From Mastacembelus armatus (taxonomy: Eukaryota; Chordata; Actinopteri; Synbranchiformes; Mastacembelidae), in assembly GCF_900324485.2 (NCBI RefSeq), contig NC_046650.1:12513328-12577327 (forward strand): a DNA stretch of 64,000 nt, given 5' to 3'. Below the pieces are notes generated by a model. It had not been told where the DNA came from, did not search any database, and saw only the letters and a program-made list of their open reading frames with translations. Each line of letters opens with the position of its first letter. Position 1 is the first letter of the stretch. Made by a program: the position numbers and the translations under genes. Positions 52,867-64,000 of the stretch are shown piece by piece.

Positions 52867-53560
52867 AGTGTGCCATCTGCACATATGTGTAAATAAAATG
52901 GGTAGTGGGGACTTTAAGAGAGCTACACCTGCCTGACCAGCATCGACTAATATAATATAATAGATGTGAGGTGTATGAAAGCTCCACGTTGGCCAGGAAG
53001 AGGAGACGGAAATTGGTGTATCAGAAAGGAAAACAGACTGGATGCAGAAAAAATGAGGCTATAATGTTGGTTTGTTGACATGAGTGGAGCAGGATAGGAC
53101 ATCCCAGACACATGTAAATATAAACATGTTGTTTAGAGCTTCTAATACTGTGTTATAAAGAAATGTAAACAACTGTAAGACACTGTTAAGGCGCTAATAG
53201 TGAGCTGACCATGACTGGACAGATATTAGAATTTATAAAATGGGAAAATATAATAAACCAAATAATAAATAAAACCAGAGATATATCAAAATACTTTAAA
53301 GAATAACAATGTTATGCCAATTTTATTCCGTGTATTCCTACGGTTTTCCATACGCAGGAAAACAGGTGCTTACAGACTCAACCAAACTGCACCTGTTAAA
53401 CTACCAACAATCAACTAATCTCACTTGTACCATGAATTATAAAAAAGAAAACTCACCAGTCTTTTCCAGGCGTGACTGGATGGGTCTTTCCCGTCAGTCG
53501 GCTCTAATGCTGGCACGCCATCAGGCTTCGCTTAGCTCTGGCACGGCAGAAAGAAAGCTT

Positions 53561-55000
53561 CGGATTAACGCCGGTCCGGGGCGCTGCTACGTTTTAGTTA
53601 CTTTAAACTCATCAGTGATCGAGGAGGAAAATAAACAGTTGTTAAATAGATTCTTAATAAACAAATATCCACAGTTTAGACTAAATGCAACCCGGTTTGG
53701 TTTCTTATTGTTTCTCTGATAGGCTTGTTGTGTGAGCGCTCATCCTCCTGTTGTTGTCTCTTCTTTGTTACCAGCAGCATGAATGAGCGTAAAGGCGTGT
53801 AACACCCCCCCCCCAGGTCAGACACAGTGAAAACACACACACACACACACACTGTGCTTTCAACGATGTTTGCAGGATTAGTTTAAAATAACGCAGTACA
53901 CAACAATTCTTTGTAGTTTTTATTTTGTCCAGTTATTTGGCACACAAGCTTTTATTTGTATCTTTATAATATTCCTTTAATTTGATCATTCAGAATCTAA
54001 CTCATGGCTCTCTCCTATGTCGTTTTTTTTTCCTGAAATTTCTTCAATTTTTCCAAATTAAAGGGTTTTATTTTGTGAGGGTGGTTTACTTTATCCAGCA
54101 TTAGTTTAGGCTAAGATGTCATTTATATCCATATAATAAAAGTAGGTCATTATGAATTATTTTCTCTTATTTATCCATAAGGATCATACCCTTAAACCTA
54201 AAATATAAATCTTTATATGCTTTCTTTAAATCTAATGTCATAATGCATCTTTGTCCTATATCCTTAAACAGAAATGTCTTCTTTGTTATGGTATAGATTT
54301 AGTTTGGGCACTTTATTTTGAAGGTCCAAATGTGACTTCCTGCACTTTCTGTTTTATTGTTTGTTTGTTTTTTTAATAATCATAAACCTTCTTGTCTTTG
54401 GTCCTTTAACATACTAAAACTGCAGAAACTACTTTAAACCTCTGATGTATTTCAGTACTGGTGATACATGGGTATTATGTTTGTTTATTTCCATATTATA
54501 TTCTACTTCCACCTAGTGGCTTAGTTTGAAACAGACTATTGTTAAAAAATTGTTTTCATTGCCATAGTAAAAAATCATATTATTTTAGGCCAGAAACAGA
54601 GACATAATGTTTTAATTGTTTTGCAAATCAAAAACCTTGTAATGTGGAAATAGAAGAAATAAACAGAAATGCTTCTGGTAAGTCTGAGTCCTGACATGCC
54701 ACTTTAAAATTAGAATTACTTTCTTTATTTACTTTTTATCATTTCACCTACTATTCATTTTTTAAATTTAGTAATTAACTTCAAACAAGTAGTTCAATGT
54801 AATAATGTAAGCATTTAAAAAACTATTAATTTTCTGTCTTACTTTTAACTGCTAAATGATATTAGATAATGGTATTAGACCATGACTGGTTTACTAATCT
54901 CAATATTTGAATGTCTATATAAATCTATAACATCTGATCAGCGGAACTTCAGGAGAAGAATAAATGCCAACATGAATGAGAAGTAGACCCGGTCATTTTA
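53561..55000. other. Intergenic between divergent arhgef15 and hdlbp, no gene seen
   Basis: AT-rich sequence with a C-run near 53805 and an (AC)n tract at 53832-53852. No exon can be supported. The two genes are transcribed away from each other, so their promoters sit at each end. Confidence 0.5.
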
Positions 55001-57928
55001 ATGGACAAGGGCTGATAACTTGAGATATTCTTCCACTTATCGACTACCAGCTAGGACACCACATCTGCGTGTTTTTCAGCGGGATTTACGGCAGAAAGAG
55101 CAGCGCGAGACCAACATCACACAGATCTATTTAACTTCGATGCTCCCGTTGCGCAAAGATACTGCGGCATTTGAGTTGTACGTTTCATCGGTCGTAGCGC
55201 ATGCTCATATCACTCCGCCGACAGAGGAAATGCTCCCAGACCAATCACATCTGTGTTTACACCATCACCTGTTAAACACACACCCTCTGTTACATTTTCT
55301 CTCTGAAAGGTAGGTTTTTCCTATTTTTTATTCATTTCGGTTTTATCTAAAGGTTCATGAAGGGCACGAAGTCTAAACCTTGGCATGGGAGCGAGAAATC
55401 CGTTGCGCCTGTAACGAGTAGCAGCCAGGGTTAGCAAGGTTAGCGCCCTCGGAGCTAGCGAGCTGGAGCTGGATATGTGTCTGGCTGGCTTGTTTTTTAG
55501 CCGATTATCACACAGCTCTTGCACCTAATTATTCCCCACGCATGGGGCACATAGATATATCCTAGCTCAGCAAACCCGACTAACTAACGTGTTAAATATC
55601 TAATTGGCCAGCAATGCTAGCAGAGGTTAGCACAGCCGAGCAGTGTTGTCCTCATGCTAGCAGGTTTAGCTAACACCGCGCAGCGTTGGATTCATTTCTG
55701 TGTTTTTTTTTTCATTATCTTTCTGTGGAGATAAATAATCTGCAGCTGCTGCTAAGTCCTCCTTGAGTTGTTCTCAAGTGAAACCTGGTGGTTGTTTGTT
55801 TCTGGTTTCTTCGCGTTTTTGCATTTTTGTGTAGTTGTCAACAAACTAACATTGTTCCCGTTCACACTAGTTATTTACTTAACCCTTTAATAATTGTTGA
55901 AAGAAAGACAGCTAAATTTCTTACAATAACATCAGAACTACAGTAAAAAAAAAACATTTAAAGATGTGCATTAAAAACGTTTTTACACGAGTGAGGTTAC
56001 AGAAAATATACTTCAGGTACTCAAAGTAAAATGATTTATTATGTAGGAAAATAGTCCCCTAATTTGCACTATAGCTGCATTAATCATTATTATTATTCAT
56101 CATTAAATAGTCCTTTAGTTTTATGTGGCTTAAATGAAGCTGATTTTTGTTGTTTTGCTTAATATGGAGCAGTACATCATTTTATAAGGTAGTTACATGA
56201 TTTATATGTACAGTCTCGTGTAAAGTACTATGATTAAATATGTTGAATGTGTGTTCCTGGGGCAGTAGATGGAGTAAAAAGTACAGTTTTTGCCTTTGAA
56301 GTGTAGTAAACTAGACACATATGTTACTTAAAATAGAAATATGTCTACAGTATTTGAGTAAAAATATTTTTGCCTTTGAAGTGTAGTAAACTAGACACAT
56401 ATGTTACTTAAAATAGAAATATGTCTACAGTATTTGAGTAAAAATATTTTTGCATTTGAAGCTGTTAATATAGATTAATATAGTTTTTATGTGTCAGAGT
56501 GAAAGTTTCAAAGCCCAGGACTGTTTTTGTTGGTTGCATTATGGTCTCAGATGGAAATAATCTGCATGTTTTGTGCATCATTTTTAGAGACACTTTTCCA
56601 CAGTATGTAGTACAGTATCTACAATCTCTCGTTGCCCAGCATGGATTTGTAATGTCTGGGGCTGCTGTGGGGTTAATTTCCCCAAGTGAACCCATCACAC
56701 CAGGGGCATAACTTAGCCTCCAGTGAGGGAAGAAGACTGCATTGTGCCAAGTACAGTAGGAGCTCATATTTTGTGGTCACAGATTTCCCCGGCGGTTGTA
56801 TTTGTAAAACTATAAAGGAGGGACCACTGACAGAGAGAAAAAGGAGGAGAGTGAATCAGATCTAGCCTGTTCAGGTGCAGTGCAGTGTGGGTGTTCACAG
56901 TATTAACCCAGCCTCTGTGCTGTAGAGCTTTTTGATTTCCACAGTTCATTTTCAGTGTCTCTCTTCTTCTCCTGTGCACCAAGGAGCAGAAACACACACT
57001 CGCACTGAAGCGCCTACGGTAGCCGCTAACTGGACGGACTCTCTGGCAATTGACCTTTTGCAGGTAAATCAAGGAACTTGGACTGTACAGGTAGACTAGA
57101 CTCATTTGGCTTGATCATGTTGCTTTGTGTTACTGTATCCTTCTGTACCTCCCATTACACTAGCTTATTATTCATTGAGGTGCATTCTTTTGTAGTGAAG
57201 TGACATTTTCTGGGCTTTTAGCAGCGGTAAGCAGCATCTTTAGCAGCAGTTATGCTGTGACCGGGAGCACATAGTGACATATCATGAGAAACAACACTAC
57301 TGGAACATTTCACAGTTTTTAGATAATATCACAAAGTCGCTGTTGGGCTCTGGCATCCCACAGCAGGTCCACAGATGAATTTGCATGCCTTTTTATGAGT
57401 GAGGAAATTAATTTAGCTGTCAAAGATATTAAAGAAAAAATATTATACACAGGAGAGATTTCCATAAACCTGGACAGGCACATTTTACCAGGTTTTCATA
57501 TATGTGTGTTTTTTTAAAATGCAATAGTAGCAATAAGAAATAGCTTTCTAGCTCTTGTCTGATCTATGATAACCCTGCCTCTGAGGCTTTGTGGTACACT
57601 GTTTATCTGAGGCTTGTAAAGTGTTAATTGGAGCATCTCAGGTGTAGAGTGCGGCATTGGTATAGTGTAACAGTGGCACAGAGGCAGTCTCAGTCTTCTG
57701 GGGCTTGTGAAAAGCAGTCGTAGAGAATATATAACAGGACTTTTGAAGGAGAGAAGAAGAAAAATGCAAGTGAAACACTGAGTGTGTGTTTCTGCTGGCT
57801 TTTTGATGTTGGATTATTTGGTTAGTACCACATGAAATTTCATGGTGATACAACAACAGTGGCCCCCTCAGAGATTATGCAGTTGATTTATTTTTATTTT
57901 TGCGCTGTGTCCTACCTCTCTGTCCTAG
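55001..57928 (+). promoter_or_regulatory. hdlbp: hdlbp promoter, leader exons and intron
   Basis: Two donor-like exon ends are visible: CTCTGAAAG with GTAGGT after 55309, and TTTTGCAG with GTAAAT after about 57062. Either could be a non-coding leader exon joining the acceptor at 57928. The open frame at 55020-55313 starts with TTG and is not a protein. A recent 80-bp tandem duplication lies at 56291-56450. Confidence 0.5.
56291..56460. repeat. 80-bp direct tandem duplication
   Basis: Bases 56291-56370 and 56371-56450 are identical, and a third unit starts with a one-base difference before diverging. This is either a very recent duplication or an assembly effect. Confidence 0.9.
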
Positions 57929-57954
57929 TGGAATAGTGGAATAAGTCTTGAACC

Positions 57955-60900
57955 ATGAGCTCAGTGGCAGTGTTGACCCCGGAGAGCTTTGCAGAGCATC
58001 GCAGTGGCCTAAAGGACCAGGAGATTACTGGTAATGTCGATCATCTGCTTATTTGTTTTTCCTTTGATTTGTTAACGACAACCTAAAGAGATTAGGTAAA
58101 TATATTTAGATTTGCTCCTGCTTCCCTTTAAGTGCGTGTGTGTTTTTCTTGATTTTACTAAGCCTTCTGTATGCATCTATAAATGCATAGTGCTTGTTCT
58201 TCTGAACTTACCTTCATCCTAGCTCTTTTTTCTGTCTCTCTCTGTGTAAGGCTGTGTCCCGGAGGATGAGGCCTATATCCCCACCTACCTGGAGGCCTTC
58301 CCTCCACTGCCAGAGAAGGGGGCACCTGGGGAGAAGGCTGGGGAGCCGGCTTCAGCATGGGGCAGCAAGATCAGGCCCATTAAAGCCTCTGTTATCACCC
58401 AGGTGAGAGAGCCACTGGCACAGATACACATACAGTAAATACATAAGCAGACACTTTCACATACACTTCAGAAAGTATTTAGACACCTTCACTTTTTGCA
58501 TGCTTTAATGTGTTGTAGATTTAATTTCAACAGCACCTCACTACTAGGACAATAAGCAAATGAAACACTTTGCCTGAAATTTGAACCTCCACCTTTCTCT
58601 CCTTTCACCCTGTCCTCAGGTGTTCCATGTCCCCCTTGAGGAACGTCGCTACAAGGACAACAGTCAGTTTGGGGAGGGAGAGGAAGCTAAAGTGTGCTTG
58701 GACATCATGCAGCGGACAGGGGCCCACATTGAGCTGTCTCTTGCCAAAGACCAGGGCCTGTCCATCATGGTCACTGGCAAACTGGACTCTGTCATGAAGG
58801 CTCGCAAGGAAATCGTAGCTCGCTTGCAGACACAGGTATCAGGCACATCCTCACAAAATTATTTCACAGTGTAAAGTTTAAAGAGATGGCTCAATCCAAA
58901 AACATAGTAGACAAGGTAGTTAAATATTTGCTGTAGCTGGAAAAATCATGTGCAAGCAGGTCAGTTAAGGAAAATTGATCATCAGCTTCCAAGAGGGACT
59001 TTTCTTTGTGTTAGTGGCAAACATGCGCTTTTCCAAATCAGATGGTGCACTGAGGTCCACCTGTTCAGCTGAGCTGCAGGTATTGATGCAATAGTGCATG
59101 AAAACCTATAACTGCCTTTGTCTTTGTTTACCTTCTCAGTGGGTGGAACACTTCATATGAAAAGTTATGTTTCTTAAACTAGACGCCAGAAATGTGAGAA
59201 ACTAGACAATGAATGTTAATGTCTCTGATATCATGTAAATGTGGAAACTGCAGCTGCTGCATCAACAATTGTGGATTTTTTTTTTCTAGTATGTCTGAAC
59301 ATAAACTCCCAGGAGAGATCTCTGTACTACTAATCAAATTAGTTCAAGTAAGATACTGAGACTTCATCTGATGTTTTACTGCCTGTTTCTTCTCTTTTTC
59401 CCTGACATTTTCTCAGGCATCAGCTACAGTCACCATCCCTAAGGAGCACCATCGTTTTGTCATTGGTAAGAACGGCGAGAAGCTGCAGGAGCTGGAGCTG
59501 AAGACAGCCACCAAGATCACTATTCCACGTCCTGATGACCCCAGCGCCAACATCCGCATCACTGGTACTAAGGAGGGCATTGAAAAGGCTCGCCATGAAA
59601 TACTTCTCATCTCTGCTGAGCAGGTCATTGGATGGGACGCCATCTTCAGTGTGTTCTAAACCAATATTAACATTTTCTGTCATTTGATCAACTCTTTTTT
59701 TTTTTTTTTTTGCCCCCTCCCTCTTCCACACACTATCCCACACTACCAGGACAAGCGTGCAGTGGAGCGTCTATCTCTGGAGAAGGCCTTCCACCCCTTC
59801 ATCGCTGGTGTCCACAACCGTCTGGTGCAGGAACTGAGCCAGGAGACAGGTGCTCGCATCAGCATCCCTCCACCCAGCCTACCCAAGGATGAGATCGTTA
59901 TCACCGGGGAGAAGGAGGCCGTCGCCCTGGCGGTTAACCGCATCCGAGCCATCTACGACGACAAGGTGAGTTGAGAGATCAGATATCCTCCTTCTAACTA
60001 ACTTAGCCTGGATCCTGATTGAGTTTAGAATTGATTAGTGATGTTTGATTGACTTTAAATCTGCTCTGTGGCTTAGCAACAGAGCTTTTATCTCCAGTAC
60101 AGTAGCCGGGTCTTTAATCAAGCTGTTGTCCAAGTGTGTCTGAGATGGTGTCGCGTGCACCATCTGAGAGGATATTCTGTCTCGGTGTCAGTTTCTGTCA
60201 GAATGCAGTACGGGTGAAATGCACTTTGCTGATAGGACAGGTTTGGGTAATGTGCATTGAACAACATGTGGATTTTTATTGATTTAACGAAGGATTTTAA
60301 TAATGTCAACATCAAGCCACATTTTGTTTAGGTCATCTGCCTCTTTTCACAATAGCTTGCTGTCAGCGAGCAGGTTGTGCATTAGCTTTGGGCTTTATGG
60401 CAGGACTGTGTGATTGCAAATGTTAACTGGATTTTTGCTTTCACTGCAGTGTCACTTTAACCATTTGTTTACTCTGCTGAGTAAATCTTAAGCCTCATCT
60501 GTCATAAGATGTTTGCTACTAGACTAACTGCGTTTTTGGATTGAGTAGAGTTTATCTTTGTTTACAGCAGTGGTGTGTTTCATCATTTACCACTCACACT
60601 ATCTGCAGAAGTGTACAAGGAACTATAAAAGATGGATAGGTGAAATGTGTGGACCAGATGAGCAGGAGTGATAGACAAGCCAGAGATAATATGGAGAGAA
60701 AATTGGATTTCACTAGAGAACAACAGGATGAGAATGCTAATGTCATTTAGTGTTGCATGCATGAGAGGCAAGAACTGATATATTTTCTTTTCTGTTGCCT
60801 TCTCGCTTTGAATCTCTCTCATCTTCTCATCTGATGCTCCCAGACTTTCTTCTGTCATTCAATCCTCTTTCCCCTCTATTTATCCCTACGTCAGCTATGT

Positions 60901-63900
60901 CTATTGTGTCTTGTCTTTCATTTTCAGTTTTATTTATTTATTTTTTGGCTCGTGTGTTTTCATCAACCTCTCACCTCATGACTCAATTTTTCCCACTTTC
61001 TGCTGCCTTTTTTCTTACCACAGGAGTAGTTTTTTTTGTTGTTGTTTTGTTTTTGTTTTTGTTTTTTTGCCACGCTTCTTGTAATGCATAATGTTGTCCT
61101 TCCCCACTGTGCAGAAGAGGAAGACCACCACCATCTCTGTAGAGGTGAAGAAGTCTCAACATAAGTACATCATAGGTCCAAAGGGCAACACCCTGCAGGA
61201 GATCCTGGAGGCTACGGGGGTGTCTGTGGAGATGCCTGCACTGGACTCCAGCTCAGAGACCATCATCCTTCGAGGGGAGCCAGACAAGCTGGGCCCAGCG
61301 CTCACACAGGTGTATGCTAAGGTAAAGGAGAGGGAGCAGTGCAGTTTGACAGGAGAAATGCTTTACTTTGGAACCACCACTTCCTTACAGTTAGTTAATG
61401 TTCCATTGTTGACAGAAAGATTTTAGTTAGTACAACTTTAATTTCAAGCCAGCTATATGTTGTCTGTTTGAGTGGTTGTTTTAAGATCTTACAGGCTTCA
61501 GTGGGGTTTTTGTTAATGCAAACCCTTTGTCTCTGCAGGCTAAGAGTGTGATGGTGGTGGAGGTGACAGCTCCAGCCTGGCTGCATCGCTTCATTATCGG
61601 CAAGAAAGGACAGAACATCGGACGGATCACGCAGCAGCTACCACGTGTAAGTAGAGAGCGAGAGAGCAGGGGGTTGTGATAATTTAAGTTAGAAACCAGA
61701 GATAAAACAGAAATCCCACGTCCTGCTCCTCCACTGTGACAGAGCAAGTAGGTTAGAGGGTAAACAGCAGTGGCAGTGTGTGGGATCTTACAAAATGGTA
61801 CAGATAAAACAGCAAATAATGAGAAGTGCATGGGGAGACCTCACGTAGGAGGTGAATTAAATGGAAAGATTGAGAAGTGACAGCAGTGCAGTACAGGAAA
61901 CTATATGTTGGAAACTTTTAACCGACTCAGATGTGTTTGATTAACTGACACTGGGGCAGGAGATGAGATTCTTCCAGTGGTTCATCGTTATTTGTGTGTG
62001 CAGGTTCACATAGAGTTTACTGATGGTGAGGAGCGCATCAGCCTTGAGGGGCCGACTGAGGAAGTGGAGCAGGCTCAGGCTCAGATACAGGAGATCATCA
62101 AGGACCTGGTAGGTAGATAGCATCTGAGCCGGTTCATGTGATTTCTGTCGTCTAGCTATACACTTAGCACATTCCTGTCAACATTATACCCTGTCTTGTT
62201 GATTTCCTGTCTTCAATATTCAAAAAGTTCATGTTTGTAGGTAACTTTCTTTTGGGGAGATGTTTGACATTTACAGAAATTTGTTAAAGGCTAGGTATGA
62301 TATTTAATGATAAATCAGAAATCTGAGATCCAAAAGATGAGACGTCTCACTGAAAACTATTCAGAGGCAACAAGCGTTAAAGTACTTTTTTTCCTTCTGT
62401 GTGCAGCTGGTGAGGATGGACTACACTGAAGTCTTCATAGACCAGCGTTTTCACAGACATCTTATTGGAAAGAATGGATCAAACAGTAAGTTGTGTTGTG
62501 TTCATTAGTGATGATCTCAGAAAAGGGCAGAAACTCTGTTCATAGTTTTTTAAATATGTGAATTTAAACTTAGATGCTTTTGTGAAAACATTCCCCTGAG
62601 GTGATGTGTTATGTCAGACAGTGCACACACACTCAAACGCATAATTGGCCACCAGAAAACTTATGGTGCTGTGATATCTTTTCTGGTGTACCTGTGTCTG
62701 TTGTAATAACCGTAATGTGGTTTTCACCGAAAGTCGAATGAACCCTCTGACAATATAGTCTGCTTTTTTATGTGGCTAATAATGTGCAGTCTGGTGTGCA
62801 CTAAAACCTGAAGACTGTTACTTTTGAAGTGATAAAACCTTAAGGGTTTGAAAGGCAGCTCTAAAATGTTAACAGTTTCAGCTTCCATAGAGCTGTCTTC
62901 ATTTCACTTACAATGGTTTCTGGTACTTTCCAGACAAGTAATGCAGGCACTTGTACCCGACCACCACAACAGGACTTAGGTCTTCATTTTGCAACTGGGG
63001 TTGCTGTTTTGATCGTCAAAAGGTTTTGGTGACAAACTGACATCTTGGAAAATAACCCCCTCTTAATTCTTCACCATTTGATCATACCATTTTGTCCTTG
63101 GCCCTCCCTACAGTCAATCGGATTAAGGAACAGTATAAAGTGTCAGTACGAATCCCCCAGGACTCAGAGCGAAGTGGTTTGGTCCGGATTGAGGGAGACC
63201 CTAAAGGAGTCCAGCTGGCACGCAGAGAGCTCATCGAGATGGTCCAGAGAATGGTGAGAATAGGGTCTGAGTTTGGATTAATGTACTATTAAATGGATGA
63301 CTCAGCCAATCTAAAGAAACCATTTTATCACTTACAGTGAGACTTTTCTCCCATTTCCAGGAAAACGAACGCACCAAAGACCTGATTGTGGAGCAGAAGT
63401 TCCATCGGACAATCATCGGCCAGAAGGGAGAAAAGATCAAAGAAGTTCGGGACAAGTTCCCTGAAGTGAATTTTCTCCCTCACCCTGACAGCACGTTTTC
63501 TTCATTGTAAAATAATTTGTCCCGACTCACTGAAATTGACGAGTATTATCTGATTGACTTTAGGTCATTATCAATTTTCCCGACCCGTCACAGAAGAGTG
63601 ACATTGTCCAGCTGAGAGGTCCGAAGAACGAGGTGGAGAAATGTGCCAAGTTCCTCCAGAAAATCATTGCTGACCTGGTATGATCTGTCATTTTCTGTCC
63701 TCGTCAATTTGTCTGTATCTGTCTCCTCTCGACTTCACGGCAACCTTCTTTCTTTTGTAGATTGAGAACAGCTTCTCACTGTCGGTTCCGATCTTCAAGC
63801 AGTTTCACAAAAATATAATTGGCAAGGGTGGCGCCAACATCAAAAAGGTGAGACTTATTTCAGCCATGGTGTTAACCCTTAAGATGCTGTTATCAGAACC

Positions 63901-64000
63901 AATGCTACATCATTTTATTGATTGAAAATAACAGATTTTGCTTTTGCTGCCAGATCCGCGAAGAGACCAACACTAAGATCGACCTGCCGACAGAGAACAG
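57955..64000 (+). CDS. hdlbp: hdlbp (vigilin), 5' part: multi-KH RNA-binding protein
   Basis: Vigilin binds mRNA and ER-associated ribosomes through 14-15 KH domains; the name reflects an older link to HDL binding. Exons are 57955-58030, 58251-58402, 58620-58835, 59417-59623, 59750-59965, 61115-61321, 61539-61646, 62004-62108, 62407-62485, 63114-63253, 63361-63465, 63564-63677, 63761-63847 and 63954 to the edge, giving about 619 of roughly 1270 residues. The start MSSVAVLTPESFAEHRSGLK matches vigilin. After an N-terminal linker and a degenerate KH, GxxG loops read VIGKNGEK, AGVHNR (degenerate), IIGPKGNT, IIGKKGQN, LIGKNGSN, IIGQKGEK and IIGKGGAN. Each KH unit is close to one or two exons. Fish have two hdlbp paralogues; which one this is is unknown. 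The last exon is cut by the window edge. Confidence 0.95.

Larger units (their letters stand above)
49767..53560 (-). other. arhgef15: arhgef15 5' UTR, intron 1 and probable leader exon
   Basis: The 5' UTR exon begins after an acceptor at about 49874 and contains a tiny upstream ORF (two ATGs, ending TGA after a few codons). A minus-strand exon end AAAAGACTG followed by GTGAGT at 53457 marks a probable non-coding first exon near 53.46-53.6 kb. The 3.6-kb intron between them holds a SINE-like copy and a GT microsatellite and no other gene I can support. Confidence 0.5.

Noticed and set aside
55020-55313. 97-codon open frame upstream of hdlbp
   Set aside because: It starts at TTG, has no recognisable domain, and ends next to a splice donor that better fits a non-coding leader exon.

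Overview
The window looks like nuclear DNA of a teleost fish, probably a percomorph. Genes are split into many short exons with GT-AG introns, CA/GT microsatellites are common, and two copies of a tRNA-headed fish repeat with a (GGAT)n tail are present. Every gene call comes from reading exons by eye: spliced frames stay open, and most proteins match remembered vertebrate families. No search or alignment was run.

Layout. 309-3948 (+): 3' half of acap1 (ArfGAP end, ankyrin repeats, conserved tail). 5550-7603 (-): complete slc16a13, a monocarboxylate-transporter-like protein, convergent with acap1. 9.9-10.4 kb: GC-richer promoter-like segment with two NRF1-type palindromes. 13169-16008 (-): complete bcl6b, a BTB/POZ zinc-finger repressor. 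22110-25369 (+): complete trip6, a zyxin-family LIM protein, with a non-coding first exon near 19.5 kb. 27611-28072 (-): a compact two-exon somatostatin-family hormone gene. 29930-34324 and 35031-38665 (+): two tandem paralogues of a secreted ZP2/ZPAX-like egg-coat protein, each ending after a ZP-N module. 39632-40965 (+): an uncharacterised short protein with a membrane-like N-terminus and three copies of an acidic-LL motif. 42053-49766 (-): complete arhgef15 (RhoGEF with DH, PH and an SH3) with a probable non-coding first exon near 53.5 kb. 57955 to the right edge (+): 5' half of hdlbp/vigilin with its first run of KH domains.

The genes do not form a pathway. acap1, slc16a13, bcl6b and arhgef15 all lie on human 17p13.1, so this is largely a conserved synteny block. 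trip6 (human 7q22) and hdlbp (human 2q37) are interleaved with it. CTCF-type motifs lie near several gene boundaries.

The points most worth a second look are the two ZP-N-only tandem proteins, the Arg4 somatostatin, the acidic-LL protein, a four-finger (not five-finger) bcl6b, the intact SH3 in arhgef15, and a possible alternative glycine-rich end of acap1. No CRISPR array, tRNA, rRNA, bacterial gene or recognisable retrovirus was seen.
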